Shown here piece after piece: positions 15,618 through 23,098 of a DNA stretch of 40,192 nt. The first letter of the stretch is position 1. Each line of letters begins with the position of its first letter. A program made the position numbers and the translations under genes. The stretch lies in assembly GCF_900215205.1 (NCBI RefSeq), contig NZ_OBDY01000051.1:1-40192 (forward strand), written 5' to 3'. The notes beneath the pieces are model-generated. The model worked only from the letters and a program-made list of their open reading frames with translations, ran no database searches and was not told the origin of the DNA. This DNA comes from Paractinoplanes atraurantiacus (lineage in GTDB: Bacteria; Actinomycetota; Actinomycetes; Mycobacteriales; Micromonosporaceae).

Positions 15618-16202
15618 TCAGGCGGTCGCGGCGTCGAGGAGGATCTCGGCCATGTCGCGGGCTACCTTCGGGGCCATGGGCGGGCGGTCCATCTTGGCGC
15701 CGACCGAGGCGCCGTCGTAGAGGATGACCATCTGGGCGGCGAAGGCGGCCGGGTCTTTGACGCCGGCGTCGCGGGCCAGCTCGACGAAGAGGCCTCGCAT
15801 CCAGGCTCGGGTGGAGTCGGCGACCTCCTGGGCCGGGCCGCCGGGAGTGCCCTCGGCGCTGGCGTTGTAGAAGGCGCAGCCGCGGAAGCCGGGGGTGCCG
15901 GCCCGCTCGTCGAGCACCTCGAAGACGCCGAGCACCCGGTCGCGCGGGTTCTCGTACCTCTCCAAGCCCTTGAGCAGTCGGGTGCGGCGAATCTCGTGCC
16001 GGTTCTCCAGGTAGGCCCGGACCAGCTCGTCCTTGCTGCCGAACGTGCTGTAGAGCGACGCCTTGGCGACGCCGGCCCGCTCGATGACGCGGTCGATGCC
16101 GACCGTGTGGATGCCCTCGGCGTAGAACAGCTCGTCGGCAGCGGTAAGGAGTCGTTCCCGCGCAGTGGGCTTACGCGCGGTGGAAGGTGATGCGGCGGAC
16201 AT
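15618..16202 (-). CDS. TetR-family repressor
   Basis: This 194-residue regulator has its TetR DNA-binding domain at about 13-60: RERLLTAADELFYAEGIHTVGIDRVIERAGVAKASLYSTFGSKDELV. This is a canonical helix-turn-helix ending in YSTFGSKDEL. The rest is an all-helical ligand-binding and dimerisation domain with CAFYNASAEG and a helical tail. It is transcribed divergently from an MFS exporter, the standard layout for a repressor that releases its target when the exported drug binds. Two nearly identical palindromes in the 83-base divergent region are its probable operators and would also allow autoregulation. Confidence 0.93.
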   Translation of the reverse strand: MSAASPSTARKPTARERLLTAADELFYAEGIHTVGIDRVIERAGVAKASLYSTFGSKDELVRAYLENRHEIRRTRLLKGLERYENPRDRVLGVFEVLDERAGTPGFRGCAFYNASAEGTPGGPAQEVADSTRAWMRGLFVELARDAGVKDPAAFAAQMVILYDGASVGAKMDRPPMAPKVARDMAEILLDAATA

Positions 16203-16206
16203 GCCC

Positions 16207-16236
16207 TTGACGATACCAGACAGACCTGTCTACTCT
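16207..16236 (+). promoter_or_regulatory. Candidate promoter of the TetR-controlled MFS gene
   Basis: TTGACG (16207-16212) is a 5/6 match to the -35. TACTCT (16231-16236) lies 18 bases downstream as a weaker -10. Operator copy 1 fills the spacer and touches the -10, so bound TetR would exclude RNA polymerase. Confidence 0.5.
16217..16232. promoter_or_regulatory. TetR operator copy 1
   Basis: CAGACAGACCTGTCTA is a palindrome (one end base off) with 7-base arms around AC. It is almost identical to the site starting at 16245, 28 bases away. It overlaps the proposed exporter promoter. Confidence 0.75.
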
Positions 16237-16244
16237 CGTGCCAT

Positions 16245-16260
16245 CAGACAGACCTGTCTG
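16245..16260. promoter_or_regulatory. TetR operator copy 2
   Basis: CAGACAGACCTGTCTG is a perfect 7-2-7 palindrome. Start-to-start spacing to copy 1 is 28 bases, a little under three helical turns. It lies 25 bases before the exporter start codon. Confidence 0.78.
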
Positions 16261-16285
16261 TTCATAGTTTGGTAAGGATCCGCGC

Positions 16286-17518
16286 ATGACCGCCGTAGCC
16301 GAAGCCCCGCCCGCCACCACGCCGCGCAGCCGCCACTTCTCGCGGCCGCTGGCCTTCGCGGCGATCGCCGCGATCTTCCTGACCTTCACCTCGGCGTCGG
16401 CCGCGCCGTCCCCGCTCTACGTGGTGTATCAGCACCTCTGGAATTTCTCCGCGACCACGCTCACGGTCGTCTTCGCGATCTACGTGGTCGGTCTCGTCGG
16501 CGCCCTGCTGACCCTCGGCGCCCTCTCCGACCACCTGGGCCGCCGCCCGGTGCTGGCCGCCGCGATCGCGCTCGAGGTCGTCTCGCTCATCCTCTTCCTG
16601 ACCGCCGGCGACGTCGGCGTGCTGGCCGCCGCCCGCTTCCTGCAAGGCATCGCCACCGGCGCCGCCATGACCACGCTCGGCGCCGCCCTGGTCGACCTCA
16701 ACCCGCCGCACGCACCCGGCCGGGCCGGCCTGGTCAACGGCATCGTCCCCAGCGCGGGCCTCGCGCTCGGCGCGCTCGGCGCCGGCGCCCTGGTGCAGTA
16801 CGCGCCCGCGCCCACCCACTTCATCTGGGCCCTGCTGCTCGGCGCCATGGTCATCGCCGGCCTGGTCGTGCTGCGCATCCCCGAGACTTCGGCCCGCCGC
16901 CCCGGCGCCGCCGCCTCGATGACCCCCAAGCTGGGCATCCCGGCCCGGCTGCGCGCCGACGTGTTCGCCCTCGTCCCGATCATCGTGGCGAGCTGGGCGA
17001 TCGGCGGCCTCTACCTCTCCCTCGGCCCGTCCGTGGCGGCCGGCGTCTTCGGTCTCGGCAGCCACCTGATCGGCGGCCTGGTCGTCACGCTGCTGTGCGG
17101 CACCGGCGCGGTGACCTCGTACTTCATGCGCCGCCTGCCCACCCCGCGGGTCCTGGCGATCGCCGCCAGCCTGCTGACCCTGGGCGCGGTCGTCGCCGTC
17201 ATCGGCGTCGAGGCCGACCAGGTGGTCGTCGCGGCCATCGGCACGGTGATCTCGGGCGTCGGCTTCGGCGCCTCGGCCCTGGCGTCGTTCGGCACGCTGG
17301 CCGTCCTGGCCGACCCGCACGAGCGCGGCAAGCTGCTGTCGGTCGCCCTGGTCATCGCGTACATCGCCTTCAGCGTCCCGGCGGTGATCGCCGGTTTCGC
17401 CGCCACCTCGGCCGGCTTGCAGACCACCGCCGTCGCCTACGGCGTCGTGGTCGCGGTGCTCGGCGCCCTGGCCCTGGTCGCCCAGCGCCTGCGCACCCGC
17501 CGCGCCGTGACCGCCTGA
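16286..17518 (+). CDS. MFS transporter under TetR control
   Basis: This 410-residue membrane protein has about 12 hydrophobic segments. Motif A is GALSDHLGRRPVL, after the second helix. RFLQGIATGAAMTTLGAAL is the conserved helix-4 region, and the pair SAGLALGALGAGALVQ lies in helix 5. This size and motif set fit 12-TM drug or metabolite exporters. The ATG at 16286 follows GGTAAGGATCC, with a modest ribosome site. Its divergent TetR neighbour and tandem operators imply substrate-induced expression. A strong intrinsic terminator follows the stop. The substrate is not deducible. Confidence 0.92.
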   Translation: MTAVAEAPPATTPRSRHFSRPLAFAAIAAIFLTFTSASAAPSPLYVVYQHLWNFSATTLTVVFAIYVVGLVGALLTLGALSDHLGRRPVLAAAIALEVVSLILFLTAGDVGVLAAARFLQGIATGAAMTTLGAALVDLNPPHAPGRAGLVNGIVPSAGLALGALGAGALVQYAPAPTHFIWALLLGAMVIAGLVVLRIPETSARRPGAAASMTPKLGIPARLRADVFALVPIIVASWAIGGLYLSLGPSVAAGVFGLGSHLIGGLVVTLLCGTGAVTSYFMRRLPTPRVLAIAASLLTLGAVVAVIGVEADQVVVAAIGTVISGVGFGASALASFGTLAVLADPHERGKLLSVALVIAYIAFSVPAVIAGFAATSAGLQTTAVAYGVVVAVLGALALVAQRLRTRRAVTA

Positions 17519-17546
17519 GTCATACGGTTCTTCCGCGCGGCCGGAG

Positions 17547-17581
17547 AAGCCCACCGAGATCACCATCTCGGTGGGCTTTTT
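17547..17581 (+). terminator. Intrinsic terminator of the MFS gene
   Basis: AAGCCCACCGAGA (17547-17559) pairs perfectly with TCTCGGTGGGCTT (17566-17578) around a 6-base loop. TTTTT follows. It is one of the few classic rho-independent terminators in the window. Confidence 0.93.
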
Positions 17582-17812
17582 CGTTCCGGAGCTCCGCCGG
17601 CTCCTGCCCGAGCAGGCCGATCTGGGTTTCGAACAGGGAGAAGCGCCCCGGCCGAAGCCGAGGCGCCCGCGCTTGAAGAGTTCGGGCTCGAGGGTGCGGG
17701 GCCGCTCTGACGTGACTGAGCCGCTTCTTTCGTGGTTCCCCGGCGTGGGCGACCCCTCTTGGGGGCGGCCACGCCGCAGCATATGGGGGCGAACCGGACA
17801 CGAGAGGCAGGC
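17582..17812. other. Intergenic region without a convincing gene
   Basis: This 231-base gap lies between the MFS terminator and the secreted peptidase. Minus-strand frames are open here but have no family pattern and run into the antisense of neighbouring genes. The only structure seen is the hairpin at 17742-17775. The promoter of the peptidase gene must lie here, but no clear hexamer pair was found. Confidence 0.5.
17742..17775 (+). promoter_or_regulatory. Strong leader hairpin before the secreted peptidase
   Basis: GGCGTGG (17742-17748) pairs with CCACGCC (17769-17775). Inner CG and CCCC/GGGG pairs, with two single mismatches, enclose a TCTT loop. It ends 37 bases before the start codon and lacks a T-tract. 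It may be a 5' mRNA stabiliser or an attenuator-like element. Confidence 0.45.
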
Positions 17813-19417
17813 ATGAGAAAACTTCTGGCGGCGGCCACCACCATCGCCTTGGCGGCGACCGGGCTTGCGGCGAGCGGGGCTCGGGCCGATGAGCGCAGCG
17901 CGCGGGTCGGGTACTCCCGGGGTGCGCCGGCGATCAAGCCGATCAAGTGGACGGCCTGCGCGGATGCCACGCTGTCGGCTCGCCGGGCTCAGTGTGGGTT
18001 CCTCACCGTGCCCATGGATTACAAGAAGCCGGGCGGCGCGACCGTTCAGATCGCCGTCTCCCGGGTCAAGCACACCGTGCCCGACTCCAAGTACCAAGGC
18101 GTCGTGCTGGTCAACCCGGGTGGGCCGGGCGGCAAGGGCCGTGGCCTGTCGATTCTGGGCTCGCTGGTGCCGAAGAAGGCGGGCGAGGCGTACGACTGGA
18201 TCGGCTTCGACCCTCGCGGTGTCGGTGAGAGCAAGCCGTCGCTGAGCTGCGACAGCGACTACGCCGGCTATGACCGGCCGCCCTATGTGCCCACCTCGGC
18301 CCAGATCGAGCGGCAGTGGCTTCAGCGGGCCGAGCAGTACGCCAAGGACTGCGCCAAGGCCGGCGGGCGGCTCCTCGACCATCTCAAGACGCTCGACACC
18401 GTGCGGGACATGGACAGCCTGCGGCAGGCGCTGGGCGAGCGGCAGATCAACTACTACGGCTTCTCGTACGGGACGTACCTCGGCCAGGTCTACGCGACCC
18501 GCTACCCGGACCGGGTGCGGCGGATGGTGCTCGACGGCAACGTCAACCCGGCCCGGGTCTGGTACGACTCGAACCTCGACCAGGATCTCGCGTTCGACAA
18601 GAACATCAAGGTCTACTTCGCGTGGGTGGCCAAGAACAACAAGACGTACAAGCTGGGCCGGACCGCCGGTGAGGTGCAGAAGCTCTTCGACGTCGAGCAG
18701 CGCAAGCTGACCGCGAAGCCGGCCGGCGGGGTGATCGGGCCGTCCGAGCTGACCGACGTCTTCCTGCAGGCCGGCTACTACGTCTTCGGCTGGGCCGAGA
18801 TCGCCCGCTCGTTCAGCGCCTGGGTGCACAAGCGTGACGCCTCCGGCCTGCGCAAGCTCTACGACGACAACAACCCGCAGACCGAGGGCGGCGACAACGG
18901 GTACGCCATCTATCTGGCCACCCAGTGCACCGACGTCGCCTGGCCGCAGAGTTGGACCAAGTGGACCTCGGACAACTGGGAGGTGCACCGCAAGGCGCCG
19001 TTCGAGACGTGGGGCAACGCCTGGTACAACGCGCCCTGCCGGTCGTGGGCGGCGAAGCCGGGCATCCCGGTCACCGTCTCGGGTGAGAGCGTCCCGCCGA
19101 TCCTGCTGGTCAGCGAGACCATGGACGCGGCCACGCCGTTCAGCGGCAGCCTCGAGGTGCGCAAGCGGTTCCCGCGGTCGGTGCTGATCGAGGGCGTCGG
19201 CGGCACCACGCATTCGGGGTCGCTGTTCGGCAACAAGTGCGTCGACGAGACCATCGCCGACTATCTCGCCACAGGCGTTCTTCCCCAGCGCGTACGGGGT
19301 GAGCGGTCGGACAAGCGCTGTAAGCCGATCCAGCCGCCCGAGCCCAGTGCGGTCGCCCCCTCGGCGAAGCGGGCCCCGGCGTACGCGGAAAGGCTCGAAC
19401 TGACCCGCGAACGATGA
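17813..19417 (+). CDS. Secreted S33-family alpha/beta-hydrolase, tripeptidyl aminopeptidase type
   Basis: This 534-residue exported protein has a signal peptide (RKLLAAATTIALAATGLAASGARA). The alpha/beta-hydrolase core has the oxyanion loop NPGGPGG at 101-107, DPRGVGES at 133-140 and the nucleophile elbow GFSYG with Ser218. Asp438 (SETMDAATP) and His467 (GGTTHSG) complete the triad. A C-terminal TAP-like domain with paired cysteines surrounds Asp and His, as in Streptomyces secreted tripeptidyl aminopeptidases, which trim N-terminal tripeptides from exported proteins. The length is typical. ATG 17813 is chosen for the signal peptide; GAGAGG lies nearby as a weak ribosome site. A strong terminator follows. 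Confidence 0.9.
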   Translation: MRKLLAAATTIALAATGLAASGARADERSARVGYSRGAPAIKPIKWTACADATLSARRAQCGFLTVPMDYKKPGGATVQIAVSRVKHTVPDSKYQGVVLVNPGGPGGKGRGLSILGSLVPKKAGEAYDWIGFDPRGVGESKPSLSCDSDYAGYDRPPYVPTSAQIERQWLQRAEQYAKDCAKAGGRLLDHLKTLDTVRDMDSLRQALGERQINYYGFSYGTYLGQVYATRYPDRVRRMVLDGNVNPARVWYDSNLDQDLAFDKNIKVYFAWVAKNNKTYKLGRTAGEVQKLFDVEQRKLTAKPAGGVIGPSELTDVFLQAGYYVFGWAEIARSFSAWVHKRDASGLRKLYDDNNPQTEGGDNGYAIYLATQCTDVAWPQSWTKWTSDNWEVHRKAPFETWGNAWYNAPCRSWAAKPGIPVTVSGESVPPILLVSETMDAATPFSGSLEVRKRFPRSVLIEGVGGTTHSGSLFGNKCVDETIADYLATGVLPQRVRGERSDKRCKPIQPPEPSAVAPSAKRAPAYAERLELTRER

Positions 19418-19422
19418 GATGC

Positions 19423-19456
19423 GCCACGGCCCCCGCGAAATCGCGGGGGTCGTGGC
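19423..19456 (+). terminator. Hairpin terminator of the peptidase gene
   Basis: GCCACGGCCCCCGCGA pairs almost perfectly with TCGCGGGGGTCGTGGC around a 2-base loop. It lies six bases after the stop. It separates the peptidase from the manganese riboswitch transcript. Confidence 0.8.
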
Positions 19457-19465
19457 CTATGCTCG

Positions 19466-19610
19466 TGTTTGCGAAGGGGAGTAGCTCCCAATGTCGCGGT
19501 CGACATACTGATCTTGTTTTCACAAAAGGTCCGGCCGCGCGGCCTCGGTGAAGAGGCGAGCGAGACCTTCGACCATGGCTGTTTTGTCGACGGCCGGGTC
19601 GAGGTCGCCC
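19466..19610 (+). ncRNA. yybP-ykoY manganese riboswitch
   Basis: This region carries the hallmark loops of the Mn2+-sensing yybP-ykoY riboswitch: GAAGGGGAGTAGCTCCC at 19473-19489, TCGACATACTG at about 19500-19510 and GCGAGACC near 19560-19566. A paired closing region, GACCTTCGACC with GGGTCGAGGTC, completes it. These conserved purine-rich loops meet at the metal site in known structures. It sits directly before a TMEM165/GDT1-family gene, a classic target of this riboswitch class. Boundaries are approximate. A short CCGG-loop-CCGG stem at about 19625-19642 adjoins the GGGAG ribosome site (19641-19645), so control could act on translation (inference). Confidence 0.85.
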
Positions 19611-19653
19611 TGAGCAGCTTCCGCCCGGTCATCAGATACCGGGAGCATTTTCA

Positions 19654-20241
19654 GTGGATGGGTTCCTCGCCGCGACGGCGCTCAGTTTCGCGGTCATCTT
19701 CGTGGCCGAGCTGGGTGACAAGTCCCAGCTCATGGCCTTGACCTTCGCGACGCGCTTCAAGCCGGTGCCGGTGCTGATCGGCATCACCGTGGCCACCGCC
19801 GTCGTGCACGCCGTGTCGGTCGGCATCGGATACGGCCTCGGCGCGACGCTGCCGACCGGCTGGATCTCGCTGGTGGCCGGCATCGCCTTCCTCGCCTTCG
19901 GCGCCTGGACCCTGCGCGGGGACAAGCTGACCGACGAGGAGAAGACCAAGGCCGAGCGCACCACCAAGTCGGCGATCATCGCCGTCGGCGGCGCCTTCTT
20001 CCTGGCCGAGCTGGGCGACAAGACCATGCTGGCCACGATCACGCTGGCCACCCAGCACGGCTGGTTCGGCACCTGGCTGGGCTCGACGGTCGGCATGGTG
20101 GCGGCCGACGCGCTGGCCATCCTGGTCGGCCGGATGCTCGGCCGGCACCTGCCCGAGAAGGCCATCAAGTGGGGCGCGGCCGTCCTGTTCGCTATCTTCG
20201 GCATCTGGCTGATCGTGGAAGCGATCATCGAGCTGCGATAG
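19654..20241 (+). CDS. TMEM165/GDT1-family manganese transporter (UPF0016)
   Basis: This 195-residue integral membrane protein has about six transmembrane segments in two homologous halves. Each half carries the ion-binding motif E-x-G-D-K-S/T: ELGDKS at 19-24 and ELGDKT at 119-124. A charged cytosolic loop (DKLTDEEKTKAERTTKS) separates the halves. Family members move Mn2+ (or Ca2+) in exchange for protons, and bacterial relatives under manganese riboswitches export excess Mn2+. The GTG start at 19654 has GGGAG eight bases upstream. The next gene starts ten bases after its stop, so the riboswitch probably governs more than this gene. Confidence 0.93.
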   Translation: MDGFLAATALSFAVIFVAELGDKSQLMALTFATRFKPVPVLIGITVATAVVHAVSVGIGYGLGATLPTGWISLVAGIAFLAFGAWTLRGDKLTDEEKTKAERTTKSAIIAVGGAFFLAELGDKTMLATITLATQHGWFGTWLGSTVGMVAADALAILVGRMLGRHLPEKAIKWGAAVLFAIFGIWLIVEAIIELR

Positions 20242-20251
20242 GGGATTGGCC

Positions 20252-21196
20252 GTGCTCCAGTACCGGGCGGAAGTGACCGCCGCCGTGACCCTCACCACCG
20301 GCGGTGGCCTGCGGGCCGAGGGGCTGCGGGTGGACGTGCCGCACGCCGACGTCACCACGGCCGAGATCGAAGCGCTGCTGGTCCGGTCGCTCGGGCTGCG
20401 GGACGTGGAGCGGGTCGAGCTGACCGGGGTGCGCGTGTTCGGCGAGCCGGCCCCGGTGGCCGGCGAGCCCGGTCCGGGCCGGACGCGCTTCGTCGAGCTG
20501 AGCCACGTGATCGAGGCCGGCATGACGACGTATCCGGGCCTGCCCGGCCCGGCCGTGTCCTCGCATCTGACCCGGGCTGATTCCCGCTCCTTGTACGCCG
20601 AGGGCACCGAGTTCAGCATCGAGCGCATCGAGATGGTCGGCTCGACCGGCACCTATCTCGACTCGCCCCACCACCGCTACGAGGGCGGCACCGACCTGGC
20701 CGGACTGCCGCTGGAGCGGCTGGCCGACCTGCCCGCGGTCGTGGTCCGCACGGCCGGCAGCGGACGGCGGGCGGTCACCGTGCAGGACCTCGAGCCGCTC
20801 ACGGTGGCCGGCCACGCCGTGCTCCTGCACACCGGGGGTGACCGCGGCTGGGGCACCCCGGACTACGCGGTCGACGCGCCCTATCTGACCGGCGAGGCGG
20901 CCGCGCTGCTGGTCGAGCGCGGGGCCGCCCTGGTCGGCATCGACGCGGTGAACATCGACGACGCCGGCGAGGCGGCGGCCGGCGTTCGGCCGGCGCACAC
21001 CGTGCTGCTGGCCGCGAACATCCCGATCGTCGAGCACCTCACCGGCCTGGAGAACCTGCCGCCGCACGGCGCCCGGTTCACCGCGGCGCCGCCCCGGATC
21101 ACCGGGGTCGGCACGTTCCCGGTCCGGGCGTACGCGCAGGTGCCCTTCTACGAGGCCCACGACCACAAGCGCTCGGCGGGCTGGCAGCCTTCATGA
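20252..21196 (+). CDS. Cyclase/kynurenine-formamidase-like hydrolase with N-terminal extension
   Basis: This 314-residue soluble protein has a PF04199 cyclase domain spanning about 78-305. It begins FVELSHVIEAGMTTYPGLPGP, then GSTGTYLDSPHHRYEGG at 130-146 and, late, HTGGDRGWG and GIDAVNIDD. The classical metal motif is HxGTHxDxPxH; here it reads S-T-G-T-Y-L-D-S-P-H-H, so the two motif histidines are Ser131 and Tyr135 while Asp137 and His140/141 remain. Family members are Mn- or Zn-dependent amidohydrolases. About 75 extra N-terminal residues (LQYRAEVTAAVTLTTGGG...) form a small alpha/beta region I do not recognise. GTG 20252 is favoured by AGGGG seven bases upstream. The gene follows the manganese transporter and overlaps the next start (ATGA). 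Confidence 0.82.
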   Translation: MLQYRAEVTAAVTLTTGGGLRAEGLRVDVPHADVTTAEIEALLVRSLGLRDVERVELTGVRVFGEPAPVAGEPGPGRTRFVELSHVIEAGMTTYPGLPGPAVSSHLTRADSRSLYAEGTEFSIERIEMVGSTGTYLDSPHHRYEGGTDLAGLPLERLADLPAVVVRTAGSGRRAVTVQDLEPLTVAGHAVLLHTGGDRGWGTPDYAVDAPYLTGEAAALLVERGAALVGIDAVNIDDAGEAAAGVRPAHTVLLAANIPIVEHLTGLENLPPHGARFTAAPPRITGVGTFPVRAYAQVPFYEAHDHKRSAGWQPS

Positions 21197-22431
21197 ACGA
21201 CACCGCCACCTCGATCGCCCGGGCCGCCGCGCAGTTCCAGCGGGGCGACGCGGCCGGCGCGGCGCAACTGCTCGGCCCGGTGCTGGCGGCCGAGCCGGAC
21301 AACGTGCGCGCGCTCGTGCTGATGACGCACACGCAGCTGGCGCTGCGCGAGCCCGAGCTCGCGCACGAGGTGGCGCACCGGGCGGTGGAGACCGCGCCCG
21401 AGTCGGCCGAGGCGCTCAGCGCGCTGAGCCGGGCGCTGACCGGGCTCGAACGGCACGACGAGGCGATCGCGGTGGCGCAGGCGGCGGCCCGGATCGAGCC
21501 GGAGAACGCCTATCGGCACAACCGGGTGGCGTGGGCGCTGCTCGGCGGCGGCAAGCGCACGGTCGAGGCCGAGCACGCGGCCCGCCGCGCGGTGGAGCTC
21601 GACCCGGAGGAGGCCGACTTCCGGATCACCTACGCCATGGTGATGAAGCAGCTCGACTACACCGACCGGGCCCGGCAGGCGCTGCGCGACGCGCTGGCCC
21701 TGGAGCCGGAGAACGCGGTGGCCCAGCACGAGCTGGCCACCCTCGACGTGGTGCACCGCAACCCGTTCGCGCTGGGCCGGCTGGCCCGGGGCGCGAGCGG
21801 CCTGGCCGGCGCGCTGCGGGCCGACCCCGGCCAGCAGGCCAGCAAGTTCATGCTCGACGTGGCCCTGCAACGGTTCCTGGTCTATGCGGCGATCGTGCTG
21901 GCCCTGCTCGCGTACGTCGGGTGGCGGGTCCTGGATTTCTCGGTGCCCGGAGCCCGGTTGCTCGCGGCGGCGGCGGCGCTGGCCCCGGTCGGCGTCGCGG
22001 CGTATTTCGTCATGCGCCTGGACCGCCCGCTCCGTACGTACCTCATCAATGTCCTGACCTATGGTCGTCAGCGGGTGGCGGCGGTGCTGGCCGCGGTGAG
22101 CATCGTGCTGCTGCTGACGGCGACCGTGGCGCCCCGCGGCTGGATGGGGTGGCTGCTGGGACTGGCCGCGGCCGGTGGGTTCGCGGCCCGGCTGCTGACC
22201 GTGTCGGCGTCGAACGCGCATGTGCGCTCGGCCGGCATCGCGGTGCCGCGCGGGCTCAGCGGGCCGGCGCTGTGGATCATCATGGTGGGCTGCGCCGTGA
22301 TCGGGACGCTGTGCCTGATGGAGGCGAGCGACCTGACCCTGCTCGGCATCGGGCTGGGACTGTACGCGTGTGCCGGCGCCGCCCTCGCCACAATCATCAG
22401 ACGAAGGCGAAAAGTCTCATCGGCGAGCTGA
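21193..22431 (+). CDS. Membrane-anchored TPR protein
   Basis: In this 412-residue protein, residues about 1-190 are tetratricopeptide repeats, for example AAQFQRGDAAGAAQLLGPVLAAEP, ALSRALTGLERHDEAIAVAQAAA and ADFRITYAMVMKQLDYTDRA. The C-terminal half has about six hydrophobic segments grouped as pairs (YAAIVLALLAYVGW; LLAAAAALAPVGVAAYFVM; VAAVLAAVSIVLLLTATVA; LWIIMVGCAVIGTLCLM). TPRs mediate protein-protein contacts, so this could be a membrane scaffold. It starts in a 4-base ATGA overlap with the cyclase gene. A soluble paralogue follows 19 bases downstream with the same repeat order. The function is unknown. Confidence 0.85.
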   Translation: MNDTATSIARAAAQFQRGDAAGAAQLLGPVLAAEPDNVRALVLMTHTQLALREPELAHEVAHRAVETAPESAEALSALSRALTGLERHDEAIAVAQAAARIEPENAYRHNRVAWALLGGGKRTVEAEHAARRAVELDPEEADFRITYAMVMKQLDYTDRARQALRDALALEPENAVAQHELATLDVVHRNPFALGRLARGASGLAGALRADPGQQASKFMLDVALQRFLVYAAIVLALLAYVGWRVLDFSVPGARLLAAAAALAPVGVAAYFVMRLDRPLRTYLINVLTYGRQRVAAVLAAVSIVLLLTATVAPRGWMGWLLGLAAAGGFAARLLTVSASNAHVRSAGIAVPRGLSGPALWIIMVGCAVIGTLCLMEASDLTLLGIGLGLYACAGAALATIIRRRRKVSSAS

Positions 22432-22450
22432 ATCTGCCGAATATCACCAT

Positions 22451-23098
22451 GTGACCCCCGACCTCCAGCGTGCGTTTGCCGGGCCCACCGAGGTAGCTGT
22501 GGCCCGTGCGGCCATGCTCTTCGAGCAGCTCGACCTCGAGCAGGCCGTCGGCGTCCTCACACCGGTGCTGACCGCCGACCCGGCCGCGATGGAAGCCTGG
22601 ATCCTGATGGCGCGGCTGCGGCTGGCCATGGACGACGCGGCGGCCGCCCTCGACGCGGCCGACCACGGGATCAGCCTCAACCCGGGCGAGCCCCGGCCGC
22701 TCGCGCTGGCCAGCCGCGCGCTGACCATGCTGGGCCGGCACGAGGAAGCGGTCACCATGGCCTACCGCGCGGTCATCGCCGATCCGCGCGACCCGCTCTG
22801 GCACGACCGGGTCGCCTGGGCCCTGCTCTCGGCCGAGCGGCACACCGCCGACGCCGAGCAGGCCGCCCGCACGGCGATCGGGCTCGACCCGAACGAGGCG
22901 CACTACTACTACACGCACGGCGTCGCGCTGGAGCGCATGGGCCACGTCGACCAGGCCCGGCAGGCGCTGCTGATCTCGCTGCGGATGGAGCCGGAGAACC
23001 CGGTCGTCCAGCACCGCCTGGCGGTGCTCAACGGCGAGGCCGAGCGGGAGACCACGGTCAAGAAGAAGGGCTGGCGGCTCTTCAACCGCAAAGGCTGA
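22451..23098 (+). CDS. Soluble TPR protein, paralogue of the upstream gene
   Basis: This 215-residue protein consists almost entirely of TPR repeats: AAMLFEQLDLEQAVGVLTPVL, AWILMARLRLAMDDAAAALDAADH, ALASRALTMLGRHEEAVTMAYRAV, HDRVAWALLSAERHTADAEQ and THGVALERMGHVDQARQALL. It aligns along its length with the TPR half of the preceding gene, including the shared 'RVAWALL' and 'ARQAL' positions, but ends in a basic tail (KKKGWRLFNRKG) instead of membrane helices. The GTG at 22451 has no clear ribosome site; an AATATC element lies just upstream. The stop abuts the convergent gene's stop. It probably arose by tandem duplication and may work with its neighbour. Confidence 0.83.
   Translation: MTPDLQRAFAGPTEVAVARAAMLFEQLDLEQAVGVLTPVLTADPAAMEAWILMARLRLAMDDAAAALDAADHGISLNPGEPRPLALASRALTMLGRHEEAVTMAYRAVIADPRDPLWHDRVAWALLSAERHTADAEQAARTAIGLDPNEAHYYYTHGVALERMGHVDQARQALLISLRMEPENPVVQHRLAVLNGEAERETTVKKKGWRLFNRKG

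Noticed and set aside
17520..17801. Small minus-strand ORF in the gap before the peptidase
   Set aside because: Crosses the intrinsic terminator, has no ribosome site and no recognisable sequence.
16262..19213. 983-residue open frame on the minus strand
   Set aside because: Runs antisense through the MFS gene, its terminator and the S33 peptidase gene, all with clear motifs; GC-rich codon bias leaves the antisense frame open.
19469..19741. Plus-strand ORF over the riboswitch
   Set aside because: The DNA is explained by conserved yybP-ykoY RNA loops and the frame enters the transporter gene out of frame.
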